From NCBI GenBank assembly GCA_964422065.1, contig CAYQZW010000013.1, positions 1 to 25,219 on the forward strand: DNA of 25,219 nucleotides, given 5' to 3'. The DNA is from S141-55 sp964422065 (lineage in GTDB: Bacteria; Hydrothermota; Hydrothermia; WGAB01). Shown piece after piece: positions 8,080-14,539 of this stretch (position 1 is its first letter; every line of letters starts with the position of its first letter). A program made the translations under genes and the position numbers. Under the pieces are notes generated by a model. The model was not told the DNA's origin and made no database searches. It saw only the letters and a list, made by a program, of their open reading frames with translations.

Positions 8080-9330
8080 CTACTCATATCGTAGGGCTTC
8101 AATCGGGTCCATCCGTGCGGCGACCGAGGCGGGATGGATCCCGAAGAAGAGGCCCACAAGGGCGGAAAATCCCACGCCCACGACCACGCTCCACAGGGGC
8201 ATGGACGAGGGCAACGGGGTGGTGAAATCCACAACTTTGGCGATGGCGAACCCCAGGAATACCCCGGCCACCCCACCCGTCGCGGTCAGCACCATGGACT
8301 CCAGGAGAAACTGCAGGAGGATCTCGCGTCGTTTGGCGCCGACTGCCATCCGAAGCCCGATCTCTCGGGTACGCTCTCGGACCGAGACGAGCATGATGTT
8401 CATGATCCCGATTCCACCCACGAGCAGGGCGAGCGAGGCGATCGCAATCATCGCCAAAAAGATCCCTCCCGTCAGTTTTCGATACGCCTCCACCAGGATC
8501 TCCTGGGTGTTCAGGCCGAAATTGTTCTCCTGATCAAACCGCAGCCCACGCCGAACCCGCATCAACTCCTCAATCTCCTGCATCGCCTCCGCCATTTTGC
8601 CTTCCGCAACCTGCACGGCAATAGCCAACGAGGAAAAGACCCGGAAGGGACCCCGCGCAGTAAAGTATTTCTCATACGTAGTCCTTGGAATGACCACCAT
8701 GTCGTCCAGGTTGTTCCCCAGGAACGAGCCGCGTTTCTTGAGAACCCCGATGACGACGAACCGATATCGGCCCAGCCGGATCTCCTTACCCAGCGGATTT
8801 TCGCCCTCAAAGAGTTTCTGGGCCACATAGTCCCCGAGCACCACGACCTGGCGCCGGTAGATCACATCCTCCGGCGCAAGATCCCGGCCCTGGGCCACCT
8901 CATACCCCACAACGTCCAGGTATCCGGGCTCCGTGCCGACCACCTCCCCGACCTCAAAAGAGACGTCCCGATAGCCTACCTGCGTGGAGCCCCAGGACCG
9001 GAGGAAAGGGACTGCGCGTTGGACTCCAGGAAGCGTCGCGATCGCTCGGGCGTCCTCTACCGTGAGGTCCGGCCGCTTCGCCAGTTCCCGGATCTCCCGC
9101 TGGGTCATCCGCCCCATACGGATCTGCCATTGCCATTTCTGGACATAGATGGTGTTGGACCCCATAGCCCCCAAAACCTTGTACGTGTAGCGGTTCATCC
9201 CCTCAATGATGGAGACCATGGAAATCACCGTCGCCACCCCGATGATGATCCCGAGTGTCGTGAGGAAGGCCCGAAGTCGGTTGGCTTTCAGACCCAGGAA
9301 CGCCGTGCGGAAAAGACCAACCCAACGCAT
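8080..9330 (-). CDS. MacB-like ABC transporter permease (FtsX/MacB_PCD type)
   Basis: Integral-membrane permease of 416 aa. It has a cytoplasmic N-terminus, a first membrane helix (~21-43, LTTLGIIIGVATVISMVSI), a large periplasmic MacB-type core domain (~45-270) and three C-terminal helices (~290-312, ~338-366, ~374-398) ending in HPASVAARMDPIEALRYE, the classic FtsX/MacB tail. There is no fused ATPase domain, unlike E. coli MacB; the ATPase is encoded separately at the end of the operon (4312-5007). It is the first gene of the efflux operon. ATG at 9330 lacks a ribosome site, but a sigma70-like -10 lies 8 nt upstream, so the message may be leaderless. With the adaptor and TolC it should form a type VII tripartite exporter. 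Confidence 0.93.
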   Translation of the reverse strand: MRWVGLFRTAFLGLKANRLRAFLTTLGIIIGVATVISMVSIIEGMNRYTYKVLGAMGSNTIYVQKWQWQIRMGRMTQREIRELAKRPDLTVEDARAIATLPGVQRAVPFLRSWGSTQVGYRDVSFEVGEVVGTEPGYLDVVGYEVAQGRDLAPEDVIYRRQVVVLGDYVAQKLFEGENPLGKEIRLGRYRFVVIGVLKKRGSFLGNNLDDMVVIPRTTYEKYFTARGPFRVFSSLAIAVQVAEGKMAEAMQEIEELMRVRRGLRFDQENNFGLNTQEILVEAYRKLTGGIFLAMIAIASLALLVGGIGIMNIMLVSVRERTREIGLRMAVGAKRREILLQFLLESMVLTATGGVAGVFLGFAIAKVVDFTTPLPSSMPLWSVVVGVGFSALVGLFFGIHPASVAARMDPIEALRYE

Positions 9331-9338
9331 GGATGCAA

Positions 9339-9368
9339 ATCATACACGGCAACGTTCAAATCTGTCAA
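9339..9368 (-). promoter_or_regulatory. Sigma70-like promoter of the efflux operon
   Basis: On the minus strand a perfect -35 TTGACA (9368-9363) is followed after 18 nt by TATGAT (9344-9339; five of six match TATAAT). The expected start point falls at about 9331-9332, next to the permease ATG at 9330, so the transcript would be leaderless or nearly so. This agrees with the lack of a ribosome site. Confidence 0.7.
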
Positions 9369-9371
9369 TTT

Positions 9372-9389
9372 TGACTGACCGGTCGGTCA
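9372..9389. promoter_or_regulatory. TetR/AcrR-type operator candidate upstream of the efflux operon
   Basis: TGACTGACCGGTCGGTCA is an 18-bp palindrome centred between 9380 and 9381 with a single mismatched pair. The GACC-GGTC core is typical of operators for TetR-family repressors that control efflux and fatty-acid genes. It lies 3 bp upstream of the -35 element and overlaps the stop codon of the PIG-L gene. No TetR gene is in the window, so the regulator would be encoded elsewhere. Confidence 0.6.
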
Positions 9390-10244
9390 GAAATCGGTTC
9401 CCTCCAGCCCCTCAAAAAAGTCGGTATACGTCGCCTGCTCTTCCGGTGGGGGCCAAGCAACCGCGAAGGCCTCCCTTTGGAAGATCTCTCTCCTCAAGGA
9501 TTCCGGCAGTCGGAGGAACGGGTGCCCTTCGTGGATCTGTGTCCGATGGCATCGCATGGCCTGCCATTTCAGGGGCAAGGTCTCCGTGACGTCCACCCAG
9601 AGGTTGACCGCTGCGTCGTCCCAGCCCGCTCCCATCGCCAGGAATTGGTCAATCCCCCGGACATCACCACCGTGTTCTCGGATCTTCTCCCGGAGGCGTA
9701 GGAGTTGGGACCGGGTCAGTGCCGTGTAGATCAATCGGGAAACCGTCCAGGGTGGTCCCAGATCCACTCCAAACTCAGGACGGGCAGCGAGTTCCACTGC
9801 CCAACGGGTGACACGGCTGATCTTCACATGATCAGGATGCCCATAGCCCCCGCCCGGCTCAAAGGTCAGCACGACCGTAGGCCGCCATCTCCGGATCCAG
9901 GAGACCAGCCGTGCGGCGACCTCCTCGTCCGAAACACGGATAAAGGCTTCCGGATGCCAGTTCGCCGGGTCGCCCGCCATGCCAGAATCTCGGTATCCCA
10001 GGCAGACCACTTCCTGGATGCCAAGGACACGCGCCGCACAGTGAAGTTCCTCCATCCGGACCTCGGCCAGGGATTTCCCCTTGACCAGATTCGGGTCCTG
10101 GACCTCGCCGGCCTCCCCGCGCGTCGCCGTGATCAAGTGGATGGGGATGCCCTGCCGGGCATACTTGGCCAGGGTCCCTCCAGGTCCGAAACTCTCATCG
10201 TCTGGATGCGCAAAAACGGCCAGTATCCGAGGTGTCATCCTCAT
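9387..10244 (-). CDS. PIG-L/LmbE-family N-acetyl sugar deacetylase
   Basis: Cytoplasmic zinc-dependent deacetylase of about 285 aa, the family acting on N-acetylglucosaminyl conjugates (MshB, BshB, Mca, GlcNAc-PI deacetylase). The metal-site motif AHPDDESFGPGG (12-23) and the later GHPDH (135-139) are both intact, and TATRGEAGE fits the family. The length and sequence resemble MshB/Mca-like members more than the short BshB type, but no other thiol-cofactor gene is nearby, so the substrate stays open. ATG at 10244 sits 6 nt from a -10-like TAGAAT and would be leaderless. An ATG two codons in (10238) has AGGG 6 nt upstream and is the alternative. The stop codon lies inside the operator of the efflux operon. 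Confidence 0.9.
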   Translation of the reverse strand: MRMTPRILAVFAHPDDESFGPGGTLAKYARQGIPIHLITATRGEAGEVQDPNLVKGKSLAEVRMEELHCAARVLGIQEVVCLGYRDSGMAGDPANWHPEAFIRVSDEEVAARLVSWIRRWRPTVVLTFEPGGGYGHPDHVKISRVTRWAVELAARPEFGVDLGPPWTVSRLIYTALTRSQLLRLREKIREHGGDVRGIDQFLAMGAGWDDAAVNLWVDVTETLPLKWQAMRCHRTQIHEGHPFLRLPESLRREIFQREAFAVAWPPPEEQATYTDFFEGLEGTDF

Positions 10245-10250
10245 CCCTGC

Positions 10251-10279
10251 ATTCTAAGCCCAAAGAATCTAAAGCACAA
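10251..10279 (-). promoter_or_regulatory. Promoter candidate for the PIG-L gene
   Basis: On the minus strand TTGTGC (10279-10274) and TAGAAT (10256-10251) are separated by 17 nt. The -10 matches five of six consensus bases and the -35 only three. The predicted start falls at or next to ATG 10244, again suggesting a leaderless message. Confidence 0.4.
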
Positions 10280-10330
10280 TGTGGGGATGTCGGTCACCAA
10301 GAAGGAAGGGCTGGGGGAGAATAGCATCGG

Positions 10331-10354
10331 TAGGAGCGGCTTTAGCCGCGATCC
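10331..10354 (+). repeat. REP-like element A1
   Basis: TAGGAGC leads into a GCGGC-TTTA-GCCGC stem-loop followed by GATCC. The 5' TAGGAGC plus a short palindrome matches the GTAG/TAGGAGC class of bacterial REP sequences known from Pseudomonas and Xanthomonas. Confidence 0.75.
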
Positions 10355-10377
10355 ATCGCCCCTGAAGGGGCTCCTAC
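10354..10377 (-). repeat. REP-like element A2, inverted
   Basis: In reverse orientation it reads GTAGGAGCCCCTTCAGGGGC then GATG, with a GCCCCT-GA-AGGGGC stem on the plus strand. It faces element A1 immediately upstream, giving a BIME-like head-to-head pair. Confidence 0.7.
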
Positions 10378-10391
10378 CAGGATCTGGGTGA

Positions 10392-10417
10392 GGATCGCCC
10401 CTAAAGGGGCTCCTACA
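10392..10417 (-). repeat. REP-like element A3, inverted
   Basis: In reverse orientation it reads TGTAGGAGCCCCTTTAGGGG then CGATCC, with a GCCCCT-AA-AGGGGC stem. It is the third REP unit of copy A. Confidence 0.7.
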
Positions 10418-10505
10418 AAGGGCGAAATCGGTAAATCAGAATCCGGCACTGGAGAATCCACACGCCCCCACAAAACCCCGCAACACCTACAGCCCCAACC
10501 AATCT

Positions 10506-10529
10506 CCCCTCCCTGGATTCAGGGAGGGG
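10506..10529. repeat. Perfect 10-bp hairpin
   Basis: CCCCTCCCTG, loop GATT, CAGGGAGGGG. It abuts the end of copy A. It has no following T-run on either strand, so it is not a typical intrinsic terminator. Confidence 0.6.
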
Positions 10530-10588
10530 CTGGGGGAGAGTGGCATCCGTCACGACAGAACACAAAACGCATGACTGGAATCCCCCCG

Positions 10589-10611
10589 GCCCCCCTTTAA
10601 GAAAGGGGGGC
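10589..10611. repeat. Perfect 10-bp G/C-run hairpin
   Basis: GCCCCCCTTT, loop AAG, AAAGGGGGGC. This kind of C-run/G-run palindrome is a common dispersed intergenic element. Its right arm is also the first unit of the 19-bp tandem repeat. Confidence 0.6.
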
Positions 10612-10647
10612 AAAATGATGGCGTTAACAAAGGGGGGCAAAATGATG
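10602..10647 (+). repeat. 19-bp direct repeat, two units with 27-bp period
   Basis: AAAGGGGGGCAAAATGATG occurs at 10602-10620 and again at 10629-10647, separated by 8 nt. Confidence 0.85.
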
Positions 10648-10788
10648 ACCTTGGCAAGGGAGGCAGCATTGGGCACTGAAAAAGGGGATCGGGGCTGAAA
10701 AAAGAAAAATGGCGGATCTGAAGAATCCGAAATCAGAGGTTCTGGCATCGGAATCCTGGAGAATTGCAAAAAAAGGCAAACCACATTG

Positions 10789-10959
10789 TAGGAGCGGCTT
10801 TAGCCGCGATCCCATCGCCCCTACAGGGGGTCCTACCAGGATCTGGGTGAGGATCGCCCCTAAAGGGGCTCCTACAAAGGGAGACATCGGTAAATCAGAA
10901 TCCGGCACTGGAGAATCCACACGACAACACCTACAGCCCCAACCAATCTCCCCTCCCTG
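10789..10959 (+). repeat. Long direct repeat, copy B
   Basis: Second copy (~171 bp) of the repeat at 10331-10515. It contains REP-like units at 10789-10812 (+), 10813-10836 (-, stem damaged by ACA/GGGGG changes) and 10851-10876 (-). The arrangement of units is identical to copy A, so the whole array was duplicated rather than assembled twice. Confidence 0.9.
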
Positions 10960-11119
10960 AGAGAGGAGCGTCCATTGCCCACAAAGAGGTGGTATGAAGT
11001 CTATGGGGACCAGGCCGGGAGGTCGCTCGTCAACGGAAATCGTGGTGAGCAAGGCAGTTTGTCATCGTGTAGAAGCCAAGCCCACGCCAGCCACCTCGTC
11101 CGGCGTGTCCAAAACGCTG

Positions 11120-11148
11120 TTGAGACCCTATGCCGCATGAACTATAAT
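11120..11148 (+). promoter_or_regulatory. Strong sigma70-like promoter of secD
   Basis: TTGAGA (11120-11125), 17-nt spacer, perfect TATAAT (11143-11148). The start is expected near 11155, leaving a ~30-nt leader that carries the AAAGGAGG ribosome site at 11171-11178. It probably drives the whole secDF-nadK run. Confidence 0.8.
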
Positions 11149-11185
11149 TGGGCACTCCCAAATTTCACCAAAAGGAGGCTCAGCA

Positions 11186-12769
11186 TTGAAGAATTTGCGG
11201 TGGCGTATTGCGGTGGTCGTGATTATTTTGCTTCTTGCATTCTGGACGCTTTGGCCTACCATCCGCTACTATACCCTCTCCCCGGACGCACGGAGCCAGA
11301 TGCCCCGCTCCGAACTCGTGAACCTCAAGAAACGGGCCATCAACCTGGGGTTAGACCTCCAAGGCGGCATGTATCTCCTGCTGGAAGTGGATCGTTCTAA
11401 ACTCAAACCCGAGGAAGTGGAAGGTGCCGTCAGCCGCGCCATTGAAGTCATCCGGAACCGAATTGACCAATGGGGTGTCTTTGAACCGTCCATCCAGCGG
11501 ATCGGCCAAGACCGGATCCTGGTCCAGTTGCCTGGTGTCTTAGATGTCCAGCGCGCGAAATCGCTGATCGGCCGGACCGCTCAACTGGAGTTCCGGCTCC
11601 TCGCGGATGTGGATGTCCTCAACGATGTCCTGGACCGCATTGACAAGAAACTTAAGCAACTCCAGCCCCCTCCTGATACCCTCGCAGCGGAACAGGACTC
11701 CTTCTTCGTAGAGCACCCCTTCACCAGTCTCCTGAATGCAGGGCCAGGTCGATCCACCGTCGTGGTGGTGGAAGACAACTGGGCCAAGGTGGACTCCATC
11801 CTGTCGCTCAAAGAGATCCAGGACGTGATCCCCAAAGGCTACGAGTTTCTCTGGGGCAAAACCCAGGAAATCCAGGGTAGAAAGTACCGGGCCCTCTATT
11901 TGGTTCGGAAGAAGGCCGTCTTGACCGGGGCCCATATCACGGACGCCCGGCACACGTTGGGCTCTCCGAATGATCCCACCACGGCCAATCGGCCCATTGT
12001 CCTGCTGACTTTTGATCGGCAGGGGGCCGCACGGTTTGCCCGGATCACCGGAGAGAATGTCGGGAAGCCGTTGGCCATCGTCTTAGACAACGTGGTGCAA
12101 TCGGCCCCCACGATCCAGGAGCGGATCTCGGGTGGGCGTGCCCGGATCACCGGCCTGGACTCTATGGACGAAGCCAAGGAACTGGCCATCGTGCTCCGCG
12201 CCGGTGCGCTGCCCGCACCCGTCAAGGTCCTGGAAGAACGCTCCGTTGGCCCGCTCCTGGGACATGACTCCATCCGACGCGGCATGATCGCGTTGGTCAT
12301 CGGCTTCGTTATCGTGGTCCTCTTTATGGCCTTTTACTATCGCATTGCTGGTCTGATCGCGGATCTGGCACTTTTCCTGAACCTCATCTTCATCCTTGCT
12401 CTGCTTTCTGCCTTTAAGGCGACCCTGACCATGCCCGGGATGGCCGGTCTGATCCTGACCGTCGGGATGGCGGTGGACGCCAACGTCTTGATCTTTGAAC
12501 GGATTCGGGAAGAACTCCGGGCCAAGAAGTCGCCCCGGGCAGCCGTAGACCAGGGCTACAGCCGCGCCATGATCACCATCCTGGACGCCAATATTACCAC
12601 CCTGATCGCCGCTCTGGTGCTCCTGCGGTTCGGGACCGGCCCGATCCGCGGATTCGCCGTCGTGCTCTCCCTCGGGATCGTCGTGAGTTTCTTCACCGCC
12701 ATCTTCGTGACCAAGATCATCTTTGACTATCTCCTGGGCGTGCGCAAAGTCGCCAAGGTCTCCATCTAA
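11186..12769 (+). CDS. secD: Protein translocase subunit SecD
   Basis: Inner-membrane subunit, 527 aa, of the SecDF complex, which uses the proton gradient to pull proteins through SecYEG on the periplasmic side. It has a first membrane helix (~9-25), the D1 motif LGLDLQGGMYLLLEV (54-68), a large periplasmic domain, then five C-terminal helices (~355-520) containing GMAVDANVLIFERIREE, the conserved motif with the functional Asp. Start is TTG at 11186, supported by AAAGGAGG 7 nt upstream and by the immediate N-terminal helix. First gene of the long plus-strand run and 15 nt from secF. Confidence 0.97.
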   Translation: MKNLRWRIAVVVIILLLAFWTLWPTIRYYTLSPDARSQMPRSELVNLKKRAINLGLDLQGGMYLLLEVDRSKLKPEEVEGAVSRAIEVIRNRIDQWGVFEPSIQRIGQDRILVQLPGVLDVQRAKSLIGRTAQLEFRLLADVDVLNDVLDRIDKKLKQLQPPPDTLAAEQDSFFVEHPFTSLLNAGPGRSTVVVVEDNWAKVDSILSLKEIQDVIPKGYEFLWGKTQEIQGRKYRALYLVRKKAVLTGAHITDARHTLGSPNDPTTANRPIVLLTFDRQGAARFARITGENVGKPLAIVLDNVVQSAPTIQERISGGRARITGLDSMDEAKELAIVLRAGALPAPVKVLEERSVGPLLGHDSIRRGMIALVIGFVIVVLFMAFYYRIAGLIADLALFLNLIFILALLSAFKATLTMPGMAGLILTVGMAVDANVLIFERIREELRAKKSPRAAVDQGYSRAMITILDANITTLIAALVLLRFGTGPIRGFAVVLSLGIVVSFFTAIFVTKIIFDYLLGVRKVAKVSI

Positions 12770-12784
12770 GGAACGGAGAGAACC

Positions 12785-13681
12785 ATGCAATTCTTCACAT
12801 CCACAAACATTGACTTCATCGGCCGAAGGAAATGGGCCTATCTGCTCTCAGGCTCTTTGATCCTGCTGGGCCTCATCACCTATGTCATCAAAGGCGGGTA
12901 TCGCTACGGCATTGACTTCACCGGTGGACGCCTGGTCCAGATCCACGTGGACAAGGTCGTGGACATTTCCAAGATCCGTTCCGGCATCGCACAGTTAGGT
13001 CTGGCCGGAGCAGAGATCCAGACCTTTGGGGACCCCCAGGAGTTCCTCATCAAATACAAAGAAGAGGTGGAGCCCGGCCAGATCCAGGAAGCACTCCAGA
13101 AGGCGCTGGGGGTCGGGGTTCGGATTGACCGATCCGAGCAGGTCGGCCCACGGATCGGGAAGGAGTTGAAAGAGAAAGCCGTCATGGCTGTGCTCGTCGG
13201 ACTCCTCCTCATGCTCATTTACATCACGGTCCGATTCAACTTTGAATTTGCTGTCGGGACCGTCATTGCGCTGTTCCACGATGTCTTCATTACCCTGACG
13301 TTCTTTTCCCTGTTCAACAAGGAGATCACCACCGCCATTGTCGCTGCCATCCTGACCCTGGTGGGGTATTCCATTAACGACTCCATTGTGGTCTCCGACC
13401 GAATCCGTGAGAACCTGAAGCGGGTGACCCCGAAAACCCCTATTGAGCGGATCATTGAGATCTTCAACCGATCCATCAACGAGACCCTATCCCGGACAGT
13501 GATCACTTCTCTGACGACCCTTCTGGTGTTGATCGCACTGCTTGTTTTCGGTGGCCCGGTGATCTTTGACTTCGCCTTTGCGTTAACCGTCGGCATTGTG
13601 GTCGGGACCTACTCCTCCATCTTTGTGGTCGCATCGTTGGTGGTAGACTGGGAGAGCGTGAAGCGTCGGAGGAAATCGTGA
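12785..13681 (+). CDS. secF: Protein translocase subunit SecF
   Basis: Partner of SecD, 298 aa, membrane-embedded. It shows a first helix (~18-36), the conserved GIDFTGG (42-48), a periplasmic segment, then five helices with LVGYSINDSIVVSDRIREN, the SecF counterpart of the SecD Asp motif. ATG at 12785 follows a GGAGAG site. The stop codon overlaps the GTG start of the NAD kinase gene (GTGA), so translation is probably coupled. Confidence 0.97.
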   Translation: MQFFTSTNIDFIGRRKWAYLLSGSLILLGLITYVIKGGYRYGIDFTGGRLVQIHVDKVVDISKIRSGIAQLGLAGAEIQTFGDPQEFLIKYKEEVEPGQIQEALQKALGVGVRIDRSEQVGPRIGKELKEKAVMAVLVGLLLMLIYITVRFNFEFAVGTVIALFHDVFITLTFFSLFNKEITTAIVAAILTLVGYSINDSIVVSDRIRENLKRVTPKTPIERIIEIFNRSINETLSRTVITSLTTLLVLIALLVFGGPVIFDFAFALTVGIVVGTYSSIFVVASLVVDWESVKRRRKS

Positions 13682-14496
13682 CCTTTGGGGTGGTTCTAAA
13701 CCCCCACCGGCCCGGGGTGCAGGAGGCCCTGGCCGTCATCCGTTCCAAGGCCCCTCAGCCACTCGTGCTGACCCGGGAGGACCAGACGTTTGCCGAACCC
13801 ACAGATCGGGTGGTCCCGGATGACGAATTCGCCGATCGAGTGGACCTCGTCTTCTCACTGGGGGGAGACGGGACGTTCTTACGGGCCGCACGGCTGGCCA
13901 AGGGGAAACCCCTCGTGGGCATCAATCTCGGCGGCCTGGGGTTCCTCACCGTCTACGGGCCCGACGAACTGCCCACGGTCCTAGACCACCTCTTGACCGG
14001 GAACTACCAGACGGAACGGCGCATGACCCTGAAAGTGGAACACCAGGGTCAGGTCTTCAATGCCCTGAACGACCTGGTGATCACGGCCACCGGCGCTGCC
14101 CGGCTCATCACGGTGGAAGTGGATTTCCAAGGGGATTTGTTGAACCGTTACAAGGCGGACGGGGTCATCATCTCTACCCCCACCGGCTCTACAGCCTATA
14201 ACCTGGCGGCAGGCGGGCCCATCGTCTATCCCCTCTTGGACGTGATCCTGGTAACCCCCATCTGTGCCCATGCCCTGACGGTCCGACCGGTGATTTTGCC
14301 GGCGGACGAGGACCTCCAGGTTCGAGCGTTCTCCAAGGGTGTCAACATCTTGCTCTCTGCGGACGGGCAAGTCCAGAAGGAGTTGGAGTCTGGCACGACC
14401 CTGGTCATTGAACGGGGGCCTGACGCTCAAATTGTCCGAACCCCCGGAGCACCCGGGTTCTATGATGTGCTCCGGAAAAAACTCCGATGGGGGTGA
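13678..14496 (+). CDS. nadK: NAD kinase (ATP/polyphosphate-dependent, NadK family)
   Basis: Cytoplasmic enzyme of 272 aa that phosphorylates NAD to NADP. Family motifs are present in order: GGDGT (62-66), GINLGGLGFL (81-90), ALND (129-132, where many homologues have ALNE), KADGVIISTPTGSTAY (159-174) and LTVRPVILPAD (200-210). Start is GTG at 13678, overlapping the secF stop and preceded by GGAGG 5 nt upstream inside secF. Its place between secDF and an envelope module is probably just operon packing. Confidence 0.95.
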   Translation: MTFGVVLNPHRPGVQEALAVIRSKAPQPLVLTREDQTFAEPTDRVVPDDEFADRVDLVFSLGGDGTFLRAARLAKGKPLVGINLGGLGFLTVYGPDELPTVLDHLLTGNYQTERRMTLKVEHQGQVFNALNDLVITATGAARLITVEVDFQGDLLNRYKADGVIISTPTGSTAYNLAAGGPIVYPLLDVILVTPICAHALTVRPVILPADEDLQVRAFSKGVNILLSADGQVQKELESGTTLVIERGPDAQIVRTPGAPGFYDVLRKKLRWG

Positions 14497-14522
14497 ATCT
14501 CATCCCACCGACGTATCCGGCG

Positions 14523-14528
14523 TATAAT
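14523..14528 (+). promoter_or_regulatory. Possible -10 element before the TPR gene
   Basis: A perfect TATAAT lies 11 nt before ATG 14540, with no ribosome site between. No convincing -35 is seen 15-19 nt upstream. It may mark an internal promoter giving a near-leaderless message for the envelope module. Confidence 0.35.
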
Positions 14529-14539
14529 TGAATGTCGTG

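Larger units (their letters stand above)
10331..10515 (+). repeat. Long direct repeat, copy A
   Basis: This ~185-bp segment recurs at 10789-10959. The copies agree over most of their length, from TAGGAGCGGCTTTAGCCGCG to CAATCTCCCCTCCCTG, with scattered substitutions and one ~14-nt gap (near 10466-10480, absent in copy B). It contains three REP-like stem-loops. Confidence 0.9.
10245..11185. other. Repeat-rich divergent intergenic region without a convincing gene
   Basis: About 940 nt separate the divergent PIG-L and secD genes. Short open frames on both strands show no recognisable protein. The region holds the PIG-L promoter, two copies of a long direct repeat with REP-like stem-loops, G/C-rich hairpins, a 19-bp tandem repeat, a unique ~160-nt stretch (10960-11119) and the secD promoter. 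No tRNA or rRNA was recognised. Confidence 0.75.

Noticed and set aside
9346..9366. tRNA-like GTTCAAATC T-loop
   Set aside because: The flanking bases cannot form the T-stem, and no acceptor or anticodon arms can be found. It lies in the promoter spacer of the efflux operon.
8134..9378. 414-codon plus-strand frame opposite the permease gene
   Set aside because: It is antisense to a well-recognised FtsX/MacB permease, and its composition (Asp/His/Arg-rich) is typical of antisense shadow frames.
10506..10611. Intrinsic terminators at the two perfect hairpins
   Set aside because: No T-run follows on either strand, and neither flanking gene ends here, because both start outward from the region.
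10331..10959. CRISPR array
   Set aside because: Only two long copies exist. The repeated parts are REP-like palindromes in mixed orientation, with no regular short repeat-spacer pattern and no cas genes.
10413..11052. Open frames on the minus strand (10413-10784, 10624-11052) as genes
   Set aside because: They run through the repeats and hairpins, have no ribosome site or recognisable domain, and their sequence is repetitive. They are best explained as chance frames.
10975..11400. Plus-strand frame from 10975 as a gene upstream of secD
   Set aside because: It crosses the secD promoter and ribosome site and continues in the wrong frame into secD, with no family resemblance.
14528..14539. TTG at 14528 as the start of the TPR protein
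   Set aside because: It overlaps the -10-like TATAAT and adds only four residues before the hydrophobic leader; ATG at 14540 is the better start.
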